Source: Euclidia mi (Eukaryota; Arthropoda; Insecta; Lepidoptera; Erebidae). Taken from it: 64,000 bases of DNA. The stretch spans positions 43,401,598-43,465,597 of the forward strand of contig OX123182.2 in the NCBI GenBank assembly GCA_944739405.2. Direction: 5' to 3'. Under the pieces are notes generated by a model, which saw only the letters and a list, made by a program, of their open reading frames with translations, was not told where the DNA came from and ran no database searches. Positions 55,678-64,000 of the stretch are shown here, piece by piece. Each line of letters begins with the position of its first letter. Within the stretch, counting starts at the first letter, position 1. The translations under genes were made by a program, and so were the position numbers.

Positions 55678-55714
55678 TAATAATGGTCACGGTGAATGTA
55701 TTTTTTTCTATTAA

Positions 55715-55770
55715 AATGTTGTAGGCGTAGCCTTCGAGGATACAGGCGTGAGACTATAAATAACATAAAA
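55715..55770 (+). mobile_element. SINE-2 3' end fragment
   Basis: 'ccttcgaggatacaggcgtg' and 'agactataaataac' match the last 50 bp of SINE-2. The rest is missing. Confidence 0.6.
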
Positions 55771-55839
55771 TAAAATATTTAAAAGTTAACATTTATTCGC
55801 TATCGATGCCACGGGACTGTGAGATTTTTGTTATTTATT

Positions 55840-56074
55840 CATCATCATCAGCCTTTTACAGTCCACTGCTGGACTAGGCCTCTCCTTTGGAAGGAGAAGC
55901 CTAGTCCTACTATACCACGCTGGCCAAACGGGTTGGTATAGGATTTGTATCAAGTTTTCCTTCTCTTACTTCTCTGTTCTCTGCATAATATGCTCCCTCT
56001 GTCGGCTCTTACGACACCCATGGGATGATATGGGGTGGTGACATTCCGTATTCTTAATCCGTCACCACACGGAC
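55840..56074 (-). mobile_element. SINE-3 with 11-bp target duplication
   Basis: TGTTATTTATT at 55,829-55,839 and 56,075-56,085. The 235-bp minus-strand copy has the same 5' and 3' ends as the copies at 3801 and 36,937. Copy A has no SINE-3 here, so insertion followed the duplication. Confidence 0.88.
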
Positions 56075-56085
56075 TGTTATTTATT

Positions 56086-57112
56086 ATATTGATATATTTA
56101 AGCCGCACGTAAGCCCTTAATACCAGGATACAAATAAAGTTCGTAGTATTTCAAAAAAAACCAATTCAGTGAAAGTATAAATGTCAAATCGAGTTAATGT
56201 GTTGATTAGTGGAAGAAGTGGAAACCACTCTATTTTAACAGTATTGTGGAGTTATAGTATAATAACATGCTGATTATAATATAAACTGAAATTTACATGC
56301 ATTCTAATAACACATATACAAACACACACCCTTTCACTCGCACCACTTAAACACACAATAGCGCAACTCCATGAATTTACTTTCATATTTTCATTTAATG
56401 TAAAGGTAAACAGTTTCTGTAGATTTTTTTCTTATTTTGTATCCCTGAATTGTATAATTTTATTATACTGCATTCAAAAGAGAGCAGAGTCACCTCTACA
56501 AGCAATGGATTGCTTAAAAAGCTGACTCCAAGAAGTAGAAAAAATTCCAAACGCATTTAAGTAATAGAAAATAAACAATTTCAGAGGTGGACTAAGACAA
56601 GCTGATGAAGAAAAATTAGATGAATGCATATCATTACTAATTCTGAGGCTGATATTACGCTTAAAACAATGCCCATCATCAACAATACCCTGAACGACAG
56701 ACGATGTTCTGGGAGCAGATGCCTTGTACATTCATTGTGTTCAGTCGCCTGTGGCTAATAATTCTGCAAATTGTGCCTATTGGTGATGTTTCGGGAAAGT
56801 CAAAATAAAAGGGTTTGCATTTTCAACCCGTATTACAGTTAATAGGGTTAATACATTTTCTTGCTAATTACTAATTGATTGTAATTAGCAAAAAATATGA
56901 AAATATATATGAAAGAAATAGACACTAAGTTTTGTCTACAATACATTTTTCGATTTTAAACACGACTGCAACATAACATCGTATAACAATAAATATCTTC
57001 GCAAAATTGTAATAATACAATACTAGTTTAGTAGTAGCAGTTTAGGTGAGTACATTTTACCAAAGTAAAAATGAAACAAATACATTACGTTCGTTGTGAC
57101 CAATTTATTTAA
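56086..57112. other. copy B sequence without gene
   Basis: 56,155-56,365 and 56,655-56,850 align with copy A. The 85-codon minus frame at 56,474-56,731 is not kept in copy A. Confidence 0.5.
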
Positions 57113-57429
57113 TAGGGTATTTGACTAAAAAAATCTAATTAGTCCGTCAGTTAGATTATCGAAAAATATTGGACACGTAAATTTTCTTTAGTCACGTAAA
57201 CAAAAAATGAAGGCTACAAACTTCGCTGAAAACTCGTGTGACGTCACTTGCTAGTACACTTTTTACTGGCAAGTGACGTTACAAGCCCCCACTCTTAGAC
57301 GTTTCTCCGTCTTTGATGCGTTTTATCTTCGTAATTTTGTACTGATTTGATAAAACAAAAAATACGTATCCAATATTTTTCGATAATCTTACTGACGGAC
57401 TAATTCGATTTTTTTAGTCAAATACCCTA
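57113..57429. mobile_element. 317-bp MITE with TTAA target duplication
   Basis: TTAA at 57,109-57,112 and 57,430-57,433 flanks inverted repeats TAGGGTATTTGAC... of about 70 bp that differ at a few positions. TTAA and the CCCTA/TAGGG ends suit piggyBac-derived MITEs. No coding remnant. A GTGACGTCAC core recalls the MITE at 47,759. Confidence 0.8.
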
Positions 57430-58289
57430 TTAAACGAGCAAGATTGCGCATTGAACTAAACGGACATGTATACACAGCAACAGTTATACTTAATTTCACA
57501 ATATAATGAAGATGTCAAATTTAGTTTAATTATACATTAATATCTATCTATTTTAAATCAAGACATTATCCTTTAGGCAAAGCATGACCCTAATTAGTAG
57601 GAACCTTTAAATAAGAGGACGGGGAATTGTTATCTGACTAAACAATTAGCCTTACAGTCAAAGAAGCCTACTTAATGTGAACTATACAACGTCTTGTCTA
57701 AAAAAACAAATCTCACAATACTCTTATTTACGAAATCAAACTTTGCACCCAAAATCTTTACATACAAAAACATCGTGTTTCAAATAATATAGCCCCTACA
57801 TTAAACACAACTAATATTGCTCAGTGTTCTTTCAATATTACCATAGGCATGTATCAACGTTCCAGTGACAAATAACGTTCTTGAATTGCTACAGGTTCAC
57901 TAAGCAAGTACTCTGACTAGTTATATTGAAGAGAAAAATTACTATTGAAACTTTGGCATAATGCCGGTGACTCAATGTCTCTCTTTGTTTAATTTTGGTA
58001 TGTATTCATGTTACATTTTATGTGCTAAAGATATTTTCTATTATTAGATTAGTTGAAGTATTGTTTCTCTTCTTTCTTACCCTACACTTAGGATATGCGA
58101 AGAAAAGAAATAAAAATGGCCCCATAGGACTATAGTCACTCCATTTCTATGTTTTTTGCCTTTTCGGCCTTGTTTCTGAATAATATGTGACAGTAAGCCA
58201 ACATATAAGTTCTTGACTGGTCTCAAAAGTTTACCAGACAGTAGTACCATAGTATTTGCTCATCAGTTACCATTAATTCAATCATTTTA
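57430..58289. other. copy B sequence without gene
   Basis: Aligns almost throughout with 26,350-26,410, 29,760-30,418 and 31,605-31,715. It is the empty site for the Helitron-like array and for the RTE-like LINE of copy A. Confidence 0.65.
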
Positions 58290-58648
58290 ATAAATATTTA
58301 TTTATTTTTATTTATTATACTCTTTATTGTACACTTATACAGATATTTAAGGAAATTCACATAAAATATAGTACAATGGGCGGCCTTATCGCTAAAAGCG
58401 ATTTCTACCAGGCAACCTTTGGATGGAGATATTATTGGTAGGAAAGAAATGATAGTTGTAAGCGTACCAATAAATATATATTATATTTAAATATATATAA
58501 AGTTATATAATATTAAGATAATATGCATACATATACATAAATACTTATACATGCATAAATATACATATATAAAATACATACATATACATACATCAATAAT
58601 ATATAATACACATATACTTAGTAGAACGGGATCGAGAAACTGGAAATA

Positions 58649-61573
58649 TTATAATGATAGATAGTGCTCCTTAACTAAATATTTGAATCTGGTTACCGTC
58701 TGAGCCTGTCTAATATGTAGCGGTAATGCATTCCATAGACGAACAGCAGTGACGGAAAACGATTTGTCATAAAAGGTTGTGGAATGTACCGGCATCTTCA
58801 GTTTCAAATTTTCTGATGACCTCAAATAACGGTTATGCGTATCATGAAGGAATTCGAATCGTCCTTTAAGATAGGAAGGAGTTGAAGGGCTAAACAGTAT
58901 ATTGTACAGCAAAGAAAGAATGTGAGCATTCCGGCGATATCGTATGGGCAACCACTTGAGCTGTGCTCGAAATTGTGAAATATGATCGTATTTGCGTAAT
59001 CCAAATATGAATCTTATACAGAGATTTTGAAGGCGCTCAAGTATGTCTAGCTGGTTTTCGGCGAGATCTAGATAGCTGACATCTGCATAATCAATAATGG
59101 GTAAAAGAAGAGAGTTTGCAAGTGCAATTTTGGTGGCAGTAGGGAGAAAGTTTCGTAGTCTTCTCAATGAACCTGCTGAAGCAAACACTTTTCGACTCAC
59201 CTCTTGTATCTGCGATCGCCTCGTTAGTGTAGAATCCATAATTATACCCAGATTCTTTACCTTATCCTGTATTGGAATAATAGTGCCATCAAAGGTAACG
59301 TGAGGCATCTGAGACCAGTCGATTTTCGTTGTCATTCTTGCGCTCCCAATAACAATGACCTGGGTTTTAGAGGGATTGACTTTAAGCCCAAAGGATTTGC
59401 TCCAACTGCTGATACGCATCAGGTCACTATTAATGGCACCAATAGACAATGACATTTGTGCCAACGGCGAATGCGTATAGATTTGGAGATCATCTGCATA
59501 AAGGTGATAGGAACAGCGAAGATCATTTGATATAGAATTTATAAAAATTGCGAAGAGTAAAGGAGACAACACGCCACCCTGGGGCACACCAACAGTTGTG
59601 TCACACCAACAAGAATGTGAGTTTTCGATGCGTATACGCTGTCGGCGGCCACACAGGTAACTACGAAACCAATCAACCACCGTAGGAGATATGTTAAGAG
59701 AGCGTAGACGGCCAAGTAGGATATCAAAATCTACCGTGTTAAAAGCGTTGCTAAAATCTAGCAAAGCAAGGATCGTAAGCTGACCGTCCTCCATACCAGC
59801 CCTGATGTCATCCGTAATATTGACCAAGGATGTAACTGTGCTGTGACCCGAACGGAAGCCGGACTGGAAGGGATTAAGAAGATTATTTTTAGAAAGGAAC
59901 GAGTTAATTTGGTTGTAAGCGAGACGTTCGAGGACTTTGGAGAGGAATGGTAGGATAGATATTGGTCGATAATCGGAAAAGGATGAAGGATGGGAAGTTT
60001 TTGGGATTGGGGTTATTAAGGCGTCCTTCCACATCGATGGGAAGACACCACAGGACATGGAATAATTAAGGATGTGGGAAATTATAGGTAGGATTAAATC
60101 GAGGATTGGAAGGATCATATTACGGCTGACACAGTCGCTACCAACAGCGTTGGACGTGATGGATATAATGCTCTTCTTAACATCACTATCGGAGAATTGA
60201 TTAAAGACGAATGGTGAATAGCTAGGGGTGGGCAATGATGAAAGATAATTAATAGTGCTTGTCTTTGTAGTCCTATCAATATTGGACGAGGCAGAGAAAT
60301 GTTGATTGAGCAAGTCAATATTGAAGTCATAAGGAATAGGGTTTAGACGTGCTTTGCCAACCCCCAGAGTTTTAAGAAATTTCTAGATTTTTGCCGGATC
60401 TCCGTTTTTTACAGAACTATGGATATGTTGGCGTTGTGCATCCCTACACACCCTATTGCAGTGATTCCTAATATCTACATATTTTTGTAAATTGGAAGCA
60501 TCGGGTTTAATTTTATATCTAAATTTAGCAGCAGCTTTTTTGTGCAACAACTTTTTGATATGATCAGTGAGCCAAGGCGAGGGACGGTGCTTTAGTTTCA
60601 CGGGTCGAATAGGCGCATGCTTGTCGAAAAGTTCTGTTATTTGATTTGTAAAGAGGCTGACCTTTTCATCGACAGATTTAGAATTCATGAGAGGAATCCA
60701 GTCGATACCTCCGGCATCTTTACGAAGATTATCTGTGTTCATGCCACCAAAATTGCGCTGCAATAGAATTTTAGGCTTAGTCTTAGGAGGGCGGATTTTA
60801 TAGGATATGAAAAGTAAGTCGTGATAAGAGAACATGTCTGCTGGGTATTGCCCGTGCATGGCGACATGTTGTCTTGAAGAAACTATGATTAAATCCAGAA
60901 GAGAAGCTGTAGAATTTGGAAAGTGGTGAGTAGCGTTTGAAGGTAGTATTGTCATATTACAGGCCGTAATACTGGAAAGAAGGGAAGAAGAGCGGGAATC
61001 ATTTTTAAGTAAACAGGTATTAAAATCACCCATTATGATAGTGTGACTGTAAGAGGGTACGAGATTAACCAATAAAGTTTCGAAACTAGAAAAATAATCT
61101 ATACGTAATGAAGGACAATAGTAAACGCCGAGAAGGATTTTGGTGTGGTTTAGAACAACTTCCAGAAATAAATGTTCACCGGCATTAAGCGGGGGAGGCT
61201 GTGCAGACATACTTACAACTGAATAAGGGATATATGAACGAAGATATATAGCAACACCCCCACCGCCTCTTACCGCCCGATCATTTCTGATAAGTTGGAA
61301 ACCAGGTAGGGAGTATAATGTAGATGGCAGACAGGGCTTTAGCCATGGCTCGGAAACAAGGATAGCATGAATACTCTTACAGTCTAGATTAGCCAGCATA
61401 TCAGGGAAATGTGCCGGGATGCTCTGGGCATTGATATGAACGGCATTGAAGTTTTTAGGTACATCAGAAAACTGTGAATTCAGACAGTCTGCAAGGGACG
61501 GCACACTGGAAAAGCTTTCATCAGAATCCAAACTACTTATTGAATGGAAACTATCATCACTTATTTCGTTCAA
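58649..61573 (-). pseudogene. LINE ORF2 (endonuclease and reverse transcriptase), one in-frame TAG
   Basis: 975 codons in one frame, interrupted only by TAG at 60,383-60,385. The N-terminal part has FNAVHINAQSIPAHFPDML, the catalytic Glu in AILVSEPWLKP, IIMGDFNTCLL and SYHDLLFIS (endonuclease). The RT part has DYRPISILPFLSKVLERLAY, FQSGFRSGHSTVTSL, LLDFSNAFNTVDFDILL, GVPQGGVLSPLLFAIF and the active-site YADDLQIYTH, then VKNLGIIMDSTLTRRSQIQ and a C-terminus at LVKEHYLSL. All visible catalytic residues are in place. The TAG may come from a tryptophan TGG by one transition. Confidence 0.88.
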
Positions 61574-62271
61574 ATCAATGGCGATAATAATAATGTTATA
61601 ACGGTATCCTTATATAAAATATTATAATTTATTATTGTCTATATTATATATGATTAAATATAGGTATATAAATATAAAACAAAAATATATGTCAATAAAT
61701 ACTATATATATATATAATTAAAACGAAAAATTATATATATAACCAATAATACACCACCTGCCAGTAGTGCCTATAGTAGAGGGACATCAAGTTACATAGG
61801 TATTGTAATAGCGTAAAAACGGTAAAAACATGGAAAAATAAAAAGATCAAAATATGTTAACCATACAAAAAAAGAAACAAAGAGAAAGAAACAGAAAAAC
61901 AAACGAGAAGTATCGGTCCGGGTTATTGCGAATACTCTTAAGTAATTATTGAATAAAGAAATATACATGAAGATGGGAAAAAGCAAAGAAAGAAAATAAG
62001 TTACATTGAAATTCCCAAAAGCCTCGTATTCAAATAGGTACTGTTATACATGACATTGACAAGTACGTGATAGATTCATAGATTATTAGATTTGACAGCT
62101 GACAGACAGAAAACAAGAAATCGTTCACCGACAGCTTAAAGTTATAATGAATGTAATAATTTTGAAAATATTAAAGTAAGTTTAAAAGTGGGTATAGAGC
62201 AAGAAAAAATGTTTGAATCTACTTACTATAGTTACTACCCGGACCGGAAATATATTAAGACAAAGGATATA
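61574..62271. other. AT-rich region between LINE ORF1 and ORF2
   Basis: No open frame of note, with (TA)n runs near 61,708. Probably inter-ORF sequence of the LINE, though 700 bp is long for that. Confidence 0.45.
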
Positions 62272-62575
62272 TTATTTCTTTTGGGATACGTTCCTTTTCG
62301 ACTTTGTGGCTGGCTTTGCGGCCGTTGAAGCTTGCTCCACGTCGTCCTTCTGCTCAATCTTGCTCAACTCGCTGAGATTGACGACCCGATGACGCGAACC
62401 GTCAGGCGCCAGCACATGTATGATGCCCTCCTTGGTCCAGCACTGAGAGACACCAAACTTCTGACGTGCAGCCATAAATGTGTCATGTCGCGGCTTGGTC
62501 AAGAACTCCGATAGCGTAACACCAGTGCCCTTGAACTTTGTCTTGCCATACCATATACTGTCACGTACTGAGAAA
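62272..62575 (-). pseudogene. LINE ORF1 C-terminal fragment
   Basis: The minus frame reads SVRDSIWYGKTKFKGTG, SEFLTKPRHDTFMAARQKFG, CWTKEGIIHVLAPDG and VVNLSELSKIEQ, then a basic end (KSKRNVSQKK). The 'SEFLT...AR..FG...CW..DG.I.V' pattern is like the C-terminal domain shared by CR1-type ORF1 proteins and baculovirus FP-type proteins. It is truncated by the 5' end of the insertion. Confidence 0.6.
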
Positions 62576-62843
62576 TAGTAACTGATGAGTAATAATATAA
62601 ATCTTTATCTGCTGCCGTCGATATATATTCATGTTATTGATATACATAATTATATTAGGTATGTGTTTATGATAGTATCTAAGTGTTAACCATTGGTCTG
62701 ATTGTCATTATAGAAGCTCTTGCTCTTTCTTACATTACAGACTTATGTTATTACTATTGACATCATATCATAAATTTATTACCAAAATTCTCCTGTAATA
62801 ATAGTTCGTATGAAATACACGAACTATTATTACAAAAAAAGGG

Positions 62844-62996
62844 CCAAATTAAAAGTACCCATAACCGGCGAGCATGTATGATGAGGTTAATGAATGTCAA
62901 GGAAGCGAAAGAGGTGTGTTTGAATCGGAGCATTTGGCGTTCTATAGTCTCTGCCTATCCCAATGGGAGACAGGCGTGACGATAGATAGATAGATA
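62844..62996 (+). mobile_element. RTE-like LINE 3' fragment with about 20-bp target duplication
   Basis: Carries 'gatgaggttaatgaatgtca', 'gaagcgaaagaggtgtgttt' and 'gtctctgcctatcccaatgg', then (GATA)n, matching 31,466-31,600. The flanks TAATAGTTCGT(A/G)TGAAATAC at 62,801-62,820 and 62,999-63,018 form a target duplication. Copy A at about 32,070 is the empty site. The start includes about 20-40 bp of unclear origin ('acgaactattattac'). Confidence 0.85.
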
Positions 62997-63945
62997 GGTA
63001 ATAGTTCGTGTGAAATACCTTTACGTAACACGTCCGTACATATACAACAACAGAATAGATAGAGATAGGGACATGTTTTTCCATTGTTTCACCTCACGTT
63101 ATATAAATTAGTCCGTCATTGTATCGTTCCAATCTTACCGACGCTACGTTCAGATTGTAATGCTAATATTAGAGGCGATTATTTGCCTCGTACACTTATC
63201 TAGGTTTACTTTTTTATGTTTCGCAATCTTCATAAAATACCCTATAATAGGTATGAGTTTTTCTAAATATAGTAACAAGACTGTGAAATAAGTAACTCCT
63301 GTTTACTGTTCATTTCTGTTCAAAAACGTAGATGCAACATGACATATTTGCACAAGTGTTACAAAGTAAAATTCTCAGAACAGAACTTTGAGTGATCAAC
63401 AAACTGGTGCTCCTACTCTGAGTGCACTTTGTGAAAGCAATTTCTCGCGAATCAGGCTTTTAAACATCGAATTCAGTGTTATGGTGCAGTATGTATTAGA
63501 CACGTTAGCAAACACGATCTTCAACCAATCAATGTTCGCGATACCTATTCTGTCGTCTTCATTCACCGAGACAGTATACTAAACACCTATAAATACACTC
63601 AAATCACCGAACAATCACGCCCCATTTATTCTCGAATGAAAAGCTTCGAAATGTAAACGGTTTTTAAATAAACGTTGTTAATCTCCACGAAGTAGTGGAG
63701 TAGAGGTTGGCTGATGTTTTCGTATGCACACAGAGTGGTGCGCTCAATCAGTTCTCAAAGGAGACGGTTCCGACGTGAGATCAAAGGCGCCACTCGTTAC
63801 CTTACTTCGTACACTTTGTTAGTGGCGTATTCTATACTGTAGTTATGACGTTGCCAATTGACTATCTAAAGATAATTGCATGTATTGAATTAAATGATTT
63901 CTGGAATAGTATCATATGTTTACTTAATACACATACTTATATATA

Positions 63946-64000
63946 ATTGCTTTCCGAGGCACGGGGGTGTAACACCGCCATCTCCCTGACTCCGAACTTC
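63946..64000. other. end of window, possible SINE-1 fragment
   Basis: 'tgctttccgaggcacggg' matches the minus-strand SINE-1 body ('gtgctctccgaggcacggga'), but the following bases differ. Copy A has no such sequence. Confidence 0.3.

Larger units (their letters stand above)
58290..62575 (-). mobile_element. CR1/L2-like LINE, nearly complete ORF2
   Basis: The minus strand runs from an ORF1 remnant (62,575-62,272) through an AT-rich intergenic region and ORF2 (61,573-58,649) to an A/T-rich tail of AATAAATA units at about 58,290-58,320. Copy A at about 31,706 is the empty site: 'aataaatggtaactgatcag' there against the two flanks here. The element is 5'-truncated within ORF1. The clade is inferred from reverse transcriptase wording and the ORF1 type. 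Confidence 0.82.
53500..63945 (+). repeat. segmental duplication, copy B
   Basis: Same block order and orientation as copy A (pairs listed there). It is shorter mainly because it lacks the BEL/Pao element, the Helitron-like array, the SINE-1 and SINE-2 copies and the RTE-like LINE of copy A. In turn it carries its own SINE-1, SINE-2, SINE-3, TTAA-flanked MITE, CR1/L2-like LINE and RTE fragment. The last shared block ends about 63,945, near the window edge. Confidence 0.85.

Noticed and set aside
62272..62502. Baculovirus-derived gene
   Set aside because: The similarity is to a domain that CR1-type LINE ORF1 proteins share, and the fragment sits directly upstream of a LINE ORF2 on the same strand.

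Overview
The window is transposon-dense nuclear DNA of an insect, most probably a moth or butterfly. The reasons are compositional and family-based: AT-rich sequence with no operons, a Lep1-type Helitron 3' end, tRNA-headed SINEs, a Dong/R4-type LINE sitting in an ATT repeat, BEL/Pao and Ty3/gypsy LTR elements, RTE- and CR1-like LINEs, and a Penelope-like element. I found no intact host protein-coding gene. Nearly every long open frame belongs to a mobile element.

Layout. 0-10.9 kb: a Helitron-like repeat split by a LINE, SINEs, and two PIF/Harbinger-like elements with TTA target duplications. 10.9-33.1 kb: copy A of a segmental duplication, loaded with copy-specific insertions (RTE remnant, third Harbinger-like element, 9.7-kb BEL/Pao element with three nested insertions, SINEs, a Helitron-like array, an RTE-like LINE). 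33.1-53.5 kb: sequence between the duplicates, with a TA-flanked DNA transposon, a SINE carrying a 99-bp LINE insertion, a LINE/Penelope chimera with a 381-codon open frame, a Lep1 Helitron, a decayed CR1-like LINE, and a gag-bearing gypsy element lacking reverse transcriptase. 53.5-63.9 kb: copy B of the duplication, in the same orientation, with a different set of insertions, including a CR1/L2-like LINE whose ORF2 is interrupted by a single stop.

Four SINE-like families are named here for convenience. SINE-1: tRNA head, tail (GATGAT)n. SINE-2: tRNA head, 3' end shared with the local RTE-like LINE. SINE-3: about 235 bp, GATGATG tail, exact 11-bp target duplications. SINE-4: tRNA head, ATT tail.

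The window is best read as a record of transposition. The two duplicates act as paralogous empty sites for one another, which dates several insertions to after the duplication. The most unusual items are the chimeric LINE-Penelope frame with a GIY-YIG nuclease, the Dong-type LINE placed inside the ATT tail of a SINE inside an LTR, the shared LINE/SINE 3' ends, and palindromes that break up decayed LINEs. All family assignments rest on reading motifs by eye; no database search was run.
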